From contig NZ_REFV01000007.1 in assembly GCF_003688895.1 (NCBI RefSeq), forward strand, positions 1 to 64,000: DNA of 64,000 bases, in the 5' to 3' direction. The notes beneath the pieces were generated by a model. That model did not search any database. It worked only from the letters and a program-made list of their open reading frames with translations, and was not told the origin of the DNA. The position numbers and the translations under genes were made by a program. The DNA comes from Dokdonia sinensis. GTDB lineage: Bacteria; Bacteroidota; Bacteroidia; Flavobacteriales; Flavobacteriaceae. Positions 17,908 through 24,271 of this stretch are shown piece after piece. Each line of letters opens with the position of its first letter. Position 1 is the stretch's first letter.

Positions 17908-19066
17908 GGCCTCCATCTACATCCACATACCGTTCTGCAAGCAGGCGTGCCACTATTGTGACTTTCACTTTTCCACCTCCATGGGAAAGAAGGAAGCGAT
18001 GCTGGAAGCGATCTCAAAAGAGATTAAAATGCGTGCTCCCGAGTTCAAAAAAGAAACGGTTTCGAATATTTATTTTGGAGGAGGAACGCCGTCTGTGTTA
18101 GAGACTGGTGAGATAGATGCTCTTATCGATGCCTGTTACAACTATTATAACATCCAGGAGAGTCCAGAGATAACGCTGGAGGCAAATCCAGACGACCTCA
18201 CGGAGGAAAAGATAGAAGCTTTGGCGGCTTCACAGATCAATAGGTTGAGTATTGGTGTACAGTCTTTTTTTGAAGAAGATCTAAAGCTTATGAATCGGGC
18301 ACATAATGCTCGGGAGGCGGTGGATTGTATTACGCTTTCGCGAAAGCGGTTCAAAAACATTTCTCTAGACCTCATTTATGGGATTCCTGAGATGACAAAT
18401 GCTCGCTGGCTGGAAAATGTGGAAAAAGCGTTGGCCCTCGATGTTCCGCATATATCTGCGTATGCACTTACAGTAGAGCCCAAAACTGCGCTTGAAAATT
18501 TCATAAAAAAGGGTATTATTCCTCCAGTCGAAGATGAGGTGGCTCAGGAGCACCATACGTTGCTTATCGAGAAAATGGAAGCAACGGGATATGAAAACTA
18601 TGAATTTAGCAACTTTGCTTTGCCTGGTTTCTATTCCAGAAACAACACGGCCTACTGGCAGGGAGAGAAGTATATAGGCATAGGACCAAGTGCACACAGT
18701 TACGACGGTGAGCGTCGCGCTTGGAACATCAACAACAATCCTAGATACATTAAAGCAATTACTGCCAGCGAGCTACCTCAAGAGGTGGAAGTCTTGTCGC
18801 TTACAGATAGGTATAATGAGTATGTAATGACACGATTGCGCACGCAACAAGGACTGTCATTGGTTGAGATTGCCGAGAGTTTTGGCGAAAAATTCCAGGG
18901 CTACCTTCTGTCTCAAGCCCAAAAGCATCTAGAAGAACATTTACTCTTCCTAGACGAAGACCAGCTGGTTGTCACCAAAAAGGGGAAATTCCTAAGTGAT
19001 GGTATCGCTGCAGACTTATTTATGTTGAACTTGTTTCAGCATCCTGATAATGAACATACCAATTAA
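17906..19066 (+). CDS. hemW: HemW-like radical SAM protein (heme chaperone), CTG start
   Basis: 386 residues if translated from CTG at 17906, the normal HemW length. HemW carries an Fe-S cluster and SAM and is thought to insert heme into respiratory proteins. The cluster motif 'CKQACHYC' and the start 'ASIYIHIPFC' lie upstream of the first ATG (17981), so an ATG-started protein would lack the cluster. An in-frame TAA at 17900 leaves CTG as the only plausible start, aligned where other family members have Met. 'FGGGTPS', 'LEANPDD' and 'NRLSIGVQSF' follow. The palindrome at 18333 encodes 'TLSRKRF'. The last residues ('LNLFQHPDNEHTN') come from a dispersed repeat. Confidence 0.9.
   Translation: MASIYIHIPFCKQACHYCDFHFSTSMGKKEAMLEAISKEIKMRAPEFKKETVSNIYFGGGTPSVLETGEIDALIDACYNYYNIQESPEITLEANPDDLTEEKIEALAASQINRLSIGVQSFFEEDLKLMNRAHNAREAVDCITLSRKRFKNISLDLIYGIPEMTNARWLENVEKALALDVPHISAYALTVEPKTALENFIKKGIIPPVEDEVAQEHHTLLIEKMEATGYENYEFSNFALPGFYSRNNTAYWQGEKYIGIGPSAHSYDGERRAWNINNNPRYIKAITASELPQEVEVLSLTDRYNEYVMTRLRTQQGLSLVEIAESFGEKFQGYLLSQAQKHLEEHLLFLDEDQLVVTKKGKFLSDGIAADLFMLNLFQHPDNEHTN
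18333..18348. repeat. Palindrome copy, exact, inside hemW
   Basis: Exact 16-mer, read in the 'LSRKR' frame. The surrounding protein keeps the length expected of HemW, so it looks like substitution rather than added residues. Confidence 0.96.
19025..19043. repeat. Dispersed GATGCTGAAACAAGTTCA-type repeat at the 3' end of hemW
   Basis: TTGAACTTGTTTCAGCATC is the reverse complement of the repeat found at 19460-19481 and, in part, at 19380-19391 and 19414-19428. It encodes the C-terminal 'LNLFQH' of HemW. Confidence 0.85.
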
Positions 19067-19358
19067 TATGGGAGTTCCTGGTTATTTTTATATGCTTACA
19101 AATCACAAAAGAAAACTTTTGTACGCTGGAGCAACTAAGGATTTAAGAAAGAGATTAGTCCTGCATAAAACTGGATATGGGGCTCGATTTCCAAAACGAT
19201 ATGGAGTAGATGTCTTAGTTTACTATGAAAAGTTTCCAGATGTTCACGATGCTTTTTTGAGAGAAAAGCAGATTAAAAATTGGCATAAAGAATGGAAATG
19301 GAATCTCATTAAAACTAAAAACCCTAATTTAGAGGAGTTATCGGACTTTATCGATTAA
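19050..19358 (+). CDS. GIY-YIG domain nuclease-like protein
   Basis: 102 residues, a single UvrC/Slx1-type domain: 'GYFYMLTNHKRKLLYAGATKDLRKRLVLHKTG' holds the GIY-YIG core and its Arg, followed by 'YYEKFPDVHDAFLREKQIKNWHKEWKWNLI', in which the Glu of 'REKQ' is the metal ligand. Such short proteins are common in Bacteroidota and their role is uncertain (DNA repair or remnants of mobile nucleases). The ATG at 19050 overlaps hemW by 17 bp; ATG at 19068, just after the hemW stop, would also give a complete domain and is perhaps more likely. Confidence 0.88.
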   Translation: MNIPINMGVPGYFYMLTNHKRKLLYAGATKDLRKRLVLHKTGYGARFPKRYGVDVLVYYEKFPDVHDAFLREKQIKNWHKEWKWNLIKTKNPNLEELSDFID

Positions 19359-19379
19359 TAACCCTTTTTAAAGGGTTGT

Positions 19380-19481
19380 CAAACAAGTTCAGAATTCGGC
19401 ATTTCAATTCTAAGATGCTGAAACAAGTATAAATACAAATTTAGCGTTTTGGTTTACAAGATGCTGAAACAAGTTCAGCAT
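19380..19481. repeat. Cluster of dispersed inverted-repeat elements before the cyclase gene
   Basis: Partial copies at 19380-19391 (AAACAAGTTCAG) and 19414-19428 (GATGCTGAAACAAGT), and a complete one at 19460-19481 in which ATGCTGAA pairs with TTCAGCAT around an ACAAG loop. The complete copy ends 2 bp before the next gene's ATG. Confidence 0.88.
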
Positions 19482-19483
19482 AA

Positions 19484-20233
19484 ATGAAAGCAACCATCCA
19501 CCATAAAGACAAACTCTACAACGTAAATCTAGCCAAGCCGATTGATATTTCAATTCCGCTTTCTGCGGGTGAGAATCCGGTGGCTTGGTATCTGGATGCT
19601 CCCGTTTTTGAGGCAGTAACAGATGGCGATTGGGTAGGAAGAGTGAGTGCAGGTGGCGATGTGAATTTTACGACCATTACTTTTAACCCGCACGCACACG
19701 GCACGCATACAGAAACCGCCGGGCATATTACTGAGAAGATTCACTCTATAAATAAACACCTCAAACAATTCTTCTTTATAGCCGAAGTCATCACAGTCGT
19801 TCCTGAACCTGAAGGTGACGACCTTATTATTTCAAAAAAGCAGTGCGACGCTCTTCTCAAAGGAAAACATCCAGAAGCTTTGGTAATCCGCACCTTTCCC
19901 AATAGTCGTGATAAACAAACAAGGAAATGGTCGCATACCAACTGGCCATTTATAAAGGAAGATGCGATGATAAGCTTTCGCATGAGCGGTATAAAACACC
20001 TTCTTATAGACCTTCCTAGTGTGGATAAGGAAAAGGATGACGGCGAACTTCTTGCACATCACGCGTTCTGGGACGTTCACGGGAAGATTAGACTGGATGC
20101 CACGATTACAGAAATGATTTATGTACCCCATAATGTACCAGATGGCACCTATCTGCTCAATCTTCAGATAGCCCCTTTTGAAAACGACGCGTCTCCTAGT
20201 AAACCCATTTTATATGCTGTGGAAAATAGTTGA
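19484..20233 (+). CDS. Cyclase family protein (kynurenine formamidase-like hydrolase)
   Basis: 249 residues of the PF04199 cyclase fold. 'DISIPLSAGENPVAWY' opens the domain and 'NPHAHGTHTETAGHI' is the metal-binding HxGTHxxxxxH motif of these zinc or manganese hydrolases; 'HLLIDLPSVDKEKDDG' and 'HHAFW' are also family features. Members hydrolyse N-formylkynurenine or other cyclic and acyl compounds. No other tryptophan catabolism gene is nearby, so the substrate is open. A repeat hairpin fills the leader and leaves no clear ribosome binding site. Confidence 0.88.
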   Translation: MKATIHHKDKLYNVNLAKPIDISIPLSAGENPVAWYLDAPVFEAVTDGDWVGRVSAGGDVNFTTITFNPHAHGTHTETAGHITEKIHSINKHLKQFFFIAEVITVVPEPEGDDLIISKKQCDALLKGKHPEALVIRTFPNSRDKQTRKWSHTNWPFIKEDAMISFRMSGIKHLLIDLPSVDKEKDDGELLAHHAFWDVHGKIRLDATITEMIYVPHNVPDGTYLLNLQIAPFENDASPSKPILYAVENS

Positions 20234-20241
20234 TTTTAATT

Positions 20242-20586
20242 ATGAAGAAGGTTTTAAAACTTGAAGAAGTAGCTCAGTTTATATTTGGTATCTATCTTTT
20301 CTCACTGTTGGATTTTGAATGGTGGTGGTTCCTGATTTTAATATTGTCACCAGATATAGGAATGATAGGATATATTTTAGGCAATAGGGTGGGCGCTTGG
20401 AGTTATAATATATTTCATCATAAGGGTATTGCAATTCTAGTATACTTAGGAGGGGTATACCTCCAGTTAGAATGGCTTCAACTTGTAGGAATCATTTTAT
20501 TTGCTCACGCGTCCTTAGACAGAATGTTAGGATACGGCTTAAAATATGAAAAAGGATTTAAGTTCACGCACCTCGGAAATCTCTAA
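20242..20586 (+). CDS. DUF4260 family small membrane protein
   Basis: About 114 residues from ATG at 20242 ('MKKVLKLEEVAQFIFGIYLF'); an earlier TTG at 20230 is open but overlaps the cyclase stop and is less likely. It has three or four hydrophobic segments ('FDWWWFLILILSPDIGMIGYILG'-like, 'GIAILVYLGGVYLQLEWLQLVGIILFAHASLDRMLGYGLKY'). The ending 'FKFTHLGNL' is typical of DUF4260 proteins, which have no known function. Confidence 0.85.
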   Translation: MKKVLKLEEVAQFIFGIYLFSLLDFEWWWFLILILSPDIGMIGYILGNRVGAWSYNIFHHKGIAILVYLGGVYLQLEWLQLVGIILFAHASLDRMLGYGLKYEKGFKFTHLGNL

Positions 20587-20618
20587 TCTTCAAATCTCGG
20601 TTTTAGTATCTTTACACA

Positions 20619-21245
20619 ATGGAACTACTGTTTATAGGACTCGCTTTTGGGAGTGTGATCGCTTATTTTATTTATGGTCGTTTTGGCAAAAAGAGAAGTA
20701 AGCATAGATCTCAGACGCAATCCGTTATTCTTATGGAGAAGATACGTGCCGTATGTAAGTTCATAACGGTCGAAGGTGATTTTGCCGAAATCTATCATTA
20801 CGAAAGCCTTAAAACTAAATGGGTAAATAAACTACTAGGTACAAAAAAGGCGCTCATCCTTATCGATGCAAAAGCGCATATAGGCTTTGACCTCACAAAA
20901 GTAAAAATGGAGGCAGATGTGGATAAAAAAACGATCAAGCTTTACGACTTTCCACAACCAGAAATGCTCTCTGTCGACACAAACTTTAAATATTACAACA
21001 CAAAAGAAGGTTGGGCAAACCCTTTTACCAGCAACGACCTTACAGAAATTAATCGTGAGGCAAAGCAACACATTATCGATAAAATTCCAGATAGTGGCCT
21101 GTATATGGAAGCCTCAAAGCAGGCATTAAATACCATAGGACTTATGGAGCAACTCGTTGAGACTATAGGGTGGAAACTGGATTATCAAGCACTTAAGGTG
21201 GATACCGTAACACAACCAAAGCTGGAAGAAACCACACAAGGATGA
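20619..21245 (+). CDS. DUF4230 domain protein
   Basis: 208 residues: an N-terminal membrane anchor ('LLFIGLAFGSVIAYFIYG') and a soluble DUF4230 domain ('RAVCKFITVEGDFAEIYHYES', 'KKALILIDAKAHIGFDLTKVKMEADVDKKTIKLYDFPQPEM'). The family is widespread and uncharacterised. The stop overlaps the start of the following P-loop gene by 4 bp, so translation is probably coupled. Confidence 0.88.
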   Translation: MELLFIGLAFGSVIAYFIYGRFGKKRSKHRSQTQSVILMEKIRAVCKFITVEGDFAEIYHYESLKTKWVNKLLGTKKALILIDAKAHIGFDLTKVKMEADVDKKTIKLYDFPQPEMLSVDTNFKYYNTKEGWANPFTSNDLTEINREAKQHIIDKIPDSGLYMEASKQALNTIGLMEQLVETIGWKLDYQALKVDTVTQPKLEETTQG

Positions 21246-21736
21246 TCCATTTTATATTTGGAAATACAGGTGCTGGAAAAACAACGTATGCTCAGAAGTT
21301 ATGGGACGAGCAGGGCGCCATTGTGTTCTCGATAGATGAGTGGAACAATGCTCTATTTATCCCAGATAAAACGGAAAACGACGGCGTAGATTGGTTTTTG
21401 GAACGTATCGCTCGGGTAGACGCAATGATCAAAAAGCTGGTCGTCCAGTTAGAAAGCGTGGGTAGTGACTGTATTCTAGATTTAGGATTTGCAAAACGGG
21501 AGCGGAGGGATGATTTTTACGCTTTCGCGAAAGCGCACAACTTCCCCACAACCGTTCATTTTCTAGATACCGAATATCAGGTAAGGAAGTCACGTGTTGT
21601 CAAAAGAAATATCGAAAAAGGAGATACCTTTCAGTTTGAAGTCTCCGAAAGTGATTTTGACTTTATGGAATCTTGGTTTGAGCGCCCCACAGCATCCGAA
21701 TTGAAAGGTGCCAAAATCATAACAGATAACCTATGA
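21242..21736 (+). CDS. P-loop kinase/ATPase-like protein
   Basis: 164 residues with a Walker A 'FGNTGAGKTTYA' at the N-terminus and 'VFSIDEWNNALF', which resembles the zeta-toxin/kinase-type P-loop proteins that phosphorylate small substrates. 'CILDLGFAKRERRDDF' and 'VKRNIEKGDTFQFEVSE' are typical of the small 'AAA family ATPase' group in Bacteroidota. The substrate is unknown. The palindrome at 21520 encodes 'YAFAKAHN'. The stop overlaps the next start by 4 bp. Confidence 0.82.
   Translation: MIHFIFGNTGAGKTTYAQKLWDEQGAIVFSIDEWNNALFIPDKTENDGVDWFLERIARVDAMIKKLVVQLESVGSDCILDLGFAKRERRDDFYAFAKAHNFPTTVHFLDTEYQVRKSRVVKRNIEKGDTFQFEVSESDFDFMESWFERPTASELKGAKIITDNL
21520..21535. repeat. Palindrome copy, exact, inside the P-loop gene
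   Basis: Exact 16-mer, read in the 'AFAKA' frame. Confidence 0.97.
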
Positions 21737-22653
21737 GATATGTTTTCGTTCTAGTCTTTGTGTGTATAGGTCTACATTCCCAGGCGCAGGATACAGATGA
21801 AGTAGATCGCATCGTGTCTCTATATCCCAAACGTTTTGAGTCCGCGCAAAATCTGGCAACTTTAATCAAGCGAGATTTTAAGAATCCAGAGCAACAGCTC
21901 AAAGCATCCTATTCCTGGCTCATCCACAATGTGGAATATGACCCGAAAGAGTATTACAACTTTAAATTTCAATATCGTGACCTTGCGGAGAAAAACCAGA
22001 AAGCCGCAACGTCACGTGAGGCGATGATAAATAGAACGCTGATTAATGGAAAAGCAGTTTGTGAGGGCTATGCGCTTACATTAGAACGGTTGTGTGAGTT
22101 ATTAGGGATAAATAGTTACATCGTACGTGGTGATACGAAAACACGACCGCAGGATATAGGTAGGAAGTTTGATAAAAATCATATGTGGAATGTAGCGATC
22201 ATAGATGATGAGCCGTATCTCATAGATGCCACCTGGGGAGCAGGGCGTTATAATGGAAAATTTATAAAAGCACCTACGTCCTATTACTTTAAAACACCTC
22301 CAGATGATTTTATAAAAAACCATTTTCCAGAAGTTTTTGACGATGCTTATGTTAATGAAGAAATATCAAGAGTTGCGTTTTCAAATAGACCCTTATTAAT
22401 AGACAGAAGCTTACGTCTAGATGCAATATCACCCAACGAAGGAACGATCGCTGCAAAAGTGCTCAAAAAAGGATTGCTTTTTGAATTACCAGTAGATGAT
22501 ACTGCAGACATTACATATTCCTTAAATGGTGGTACACAATGGCCTGTAGAGCGATTAGAAGGCAATAGATTTATGATTACGGAACGGGAGAAAAGCACAT
22601 CCCTGATTATTTATGTAAATGCTGAACCAGTCATCGGTTATAAAATTAAATAG
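21733..22653 (+). CDS. Secreted transglutaminase-like protein
   Basis: 306 residues with a signal peptide ('YVFVLVFVCIGLHSQAQ'). The Cys-His-Asp triad of the transglutaminase-like fold is visible in 'GKAVCEGYALTLERLCELLG', 'KNHMWNVAIID' and 'EPYLIDATWGAG'. These act as cysteine proteases or cross-linkers in the envelope. A C-terminal beta-rich region (about 225-306) has no clear match. It is fourth in a tightly packed run with the DUF4230 and P-loop genes. Confidence 0.9.
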   Translation: MRYVFVLVFVCIGLHSQAQDTDEVDRIVSLYPKRFESAQNLATLIKRDFKNPEQQLKASYSWLIHNVEYDPKEYYNFKFQYRDLAEKNQKAATSREAMINRTLINGKAVCEGYALTLERLCELLGINSYIVRGDTKTRPQDIGRKFDKNHMWNVAIIDDEPYLIDATWGAGRYNGKFIKAPTSYYFKTPPDDFIKNHFPEVFDDAYVNEEISRVAFSNRPLLIDRSLRLDAISPNEGTIAAKVLKKGLLFELPVDDTADITYSLNGGTQWPVERLEGNRFMITEREKSTSLIIYVNAEPVIGYKIK

Positions 22654-22655
22654 GG

Positions 22656-23012
22656 ATGGATATAGAATCATTCAGATCGTATTGCATAGCAAAGAAAGGA
22701 GTTACAGAAGAATTTCCCTTTGACGCCCAGACGCTCGTTTTTAAAGTAATGGGCAAGATGTTTGCCCTAAGTGGTTTAGAGCGATTTCCTTCTCAAGTAA
22801 ATCTAAAATGCGACCCAGAGCGCGGTATCAAATTGCGTGAAGAGTACGATGGTGCCATCATCCCTGGGTATCATATGAGTAAAGTGCATTGGAACACGCT
22901 AATACTCGAGCAGTTGCCACCTAAACTCATTCTGGAGCTCATAGATCATAGTTATGAATTAGTAGTTGCTGGATTGACAAAGAAACTTAAGGCGGAGCTT
23001 CAGACCTTGTGA
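22656..23012 (+). CDS. MmcQ/YjbR family protein
   Basis: 118 residues of the MmcQ/YjbR-like DNA-binding fold: 'LVFKVMGKMFALSGLERFPSQVNLKCDPERGIKLREEYDGAIIPGYHMSKVHWNTL'. The family is often annotated as DNA-binding, but its function is not established. It starts 2 bp after the transglutaminase stop, in the same unit. Confidence 0.92.
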   Translation: MDIESFRSYCIAKKGVTEEFPFDAQTLVFKVMGKMFALSGLERFPSQVNLKCDPERGIKLREEYDGAIIPGYHMSKVHWNTLILEQLPPKLILELIDHSYELVVAGLTKKLKAELQTL

Positions 23013-23046
23013 ATTTTCTATTAGTTCGTTCAATTAATAATAAGAG

Positions 23047-23063
23047 TTGGCAAGAAATTTGCA
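23047..23063 (+). promoter_or_regulatory. Candidate sigma-54 (-24/-12) promoter
   Basis: TTGGCAAGAAATTTGCA has GG (23049-23050) and GC (23061-23062) exactly 10 bp apart, the fixed spacing RpoN requires. Transcription would begin near 23074, a few bases before the ATG at 23083, so the leader would be very short. The match is seen; use by RpoN is inferred. Confidence 0.55.
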
Positions 23064-23082
23064 CAACAGTATTTAAAATATA

Positions 23083-23754
23083 ATGATGAAGAGTTTATAC
23101 ATAGTACTTGCTGCAATCCTGACATTGCAAGTGGCCACAAGCCAGACATTACCCACAAATACAGAGTTTTATAAGAATAAGGGAATCGAGGCAAAGCTCG
23201 AAGATTTTAATGGTTCAAAATATCTGAATGATAATTTTGCGCCCTCTGTTGTAGAAGATAGGCTTACTCAGAAAAAGACTGACAAATACCTTCGTTATGA
23301 TGCGCTCAATGATTTTTTTGAGATGCGAGATACTAAAGAAGCAAGTAAGCCTGCGTTTTTAAAAAAAGAGATTGGTTTAGATGTTGTGTATGACGGTAAG
23401 CCATTTGTTTATATGTTATATTTTGATGAGAGTGGACAGCAGCAATATGGATACTTACACAGACTTGGGACTTTAGGTAATAAGGTCGTATATGCAAAAT
23501 ATGGTAAGACATTGAGAATGCCAGAAAAGGCCAAAACAACATTAGAAAATGACCGCAAAGGGCGCATAAGCGACGAAAAGTATTTCCTAGTAGAGAACCG
23601 TGGAAGCGTATCCCCTATAGACATAGACAGAAAAAGTGTCGTTGATTTTTATGAGAAAAATCAGCAAGCTGCAATTAAAAATTATATCAAAGAGAATAAG
23701 TTAAAATTCAAAGAGGTTGATGATGTAATACAACTCTCTCAGTTTATGAACTAA
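23083..23754 (+). CDS. Secreted protein of unknown function
   Basis: 223 residues with a signal peptide ('SLYIVLAAILTLQVATSQ'). The mature part has no repeated motif that I recognise. Segments include 'KYLRYDALNDFFEMRDTKEASK', 'GKPFVYMLYFDESGQQQYGYLHRLG' and a basic, helical C-terminus ('DFYEKNQQAAIKNYIKENKLKFKEVDDVIQ'), a pattern seen in several flavobacterial proteins annotated only as hypothetical. A sigma-54-type promoter lies just upstream and a strong terminator downstream, so it is probably a single-gene unit. Confidence 0.8.
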   Translation: MMKSLYIVLAAILTLQVATSQTLPTNTEFYKNKGIEAKLEDFNGSKYLNDNFAPSVVEDRLTQKKTDKYLRYDALNDFFEMRDTKEASKPAFLKKEIGLDVVYDGKPFVYMLYFDESGQQQYGYLHRLGTLGNKVVYAKYGKTLRMPEKAKTTLENDRKGRISDEKYFLVENRGSVSPIDIDRKSVVDFYEKNQQAAIKNYIKENKLKFKEVDDVIQLSQFMN

Positions 23755-23783
23755 AAGACTTTACAAGATATTTTTTTTAAAAG

Positions 23784-23816
23784 AGCATCTGCTTTATAGC
23801 AGGTGCTTTTTTTTTT
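23784..23816 (+). terminator. Intrinsic terminator
   Basis: AGCATCTGC (23784-23792) pairs with GCAGGTGCT (23799-23807; one G-U pair), then ten Ts. Confidence 0.92.
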
Positions 23817-23834
23817 CTTACCACAAAATTTTAC

Positions 23835-23875
23835 TCTACACTTGTAGAATTAAAATATTATTCTACATTTGTAGA
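23835..23875 (+). promoter_or_regulatory. Paired BlaI operator dyads of the second BlaI/M56 operon
   Basis: TCTACACTTGTAGA (23835-23848) and TCTACATTTGTAGA (23862-23875) are two 14-bp dyads 27 bp apart, upstream of the BlaI gene. They share the 'CTACA..TGTAG' core of MecI/BlaI sites (TACA/TGTA) and differ from the AT-rich dyads of the first operon. Confidence 0.85.
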
Positions 23876-23899
23876 GTAATTAGTCTAAACAAAATAAAA

Positions 23900-24271
23900 A
23901 TGGCACTCTCCACCTCCGAAGAACAATTAATGCAATTACTCTGGAAACAAGAAAAGGCACTTATGAAAGATCTTATAGAGGCCTATCCAGATCCAAAACC
24001 TGCCACGACTACTGTTGCTACGCTACTTAAACGTATGCAGGATAAGAAGTTTGTAGATTATAAGCAGCTGGGGAGATCACGGGAATACTTCCCGCTCGTA
24101 AAAAAGGCAGATTATTTTTCAAAACACGTAAATGGCCTGATTAAAAATTTTTTTAATGACAGCGCTGGGCAATTTGCCTCCTTTTTTACTAGAGAGACCA
24201 ATCTTTCTCAAAAGGAACTCGAGGAACTGAAGGCCATAATTGATAGTCAACTCAAAGCCAAAAAGCAATGA
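23900..24271 (+). CDS. BlaI/MecI/CopY family transcriptional repressor (second copy)
   Basis: 123 residues. The winged helix 'LSTSEEQLMQLLWKQEKALMKDLIEAYPDPKPATTTVATLLKRMQDKKFVDYKQLGRSREYFPLV' is clear, followed by a dimerisation tail. The gene overlaps the next M56 gene by 4 bp. Compared with the first BlaI (10422) the recognition helix differs (PATTTVATLLKRM against PAYNTISTIIRIL), which fits the different operator sequences. Family certain; signal unknown. Confidence 0.95.
   Translation: MALSTSEEQLMQLLWKQEKALMKDLIEAYPDPKPATTTVATLLKRMQDKKFVDYKQLGRSREYFPLVKKADYFSKHVNGLIKNFFNDSAGQFASFFTRETNLSQKELEELKAIIDSQLKAKKQ

Noticed and set aside
17981-19066. hemW starting at the first ATG
   Set aside because: It would lose the CxxxCxxC cluster motif and the conserved N-terminal strand, both encoded in frame upstream from 17906.
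20607-20614. TATCTTTA as promoter of the DUF4230 gene
   Set aside because: The predicted start would fall inside or after the start codon of that gene, so the match is probably chance or the gene is leaderless.
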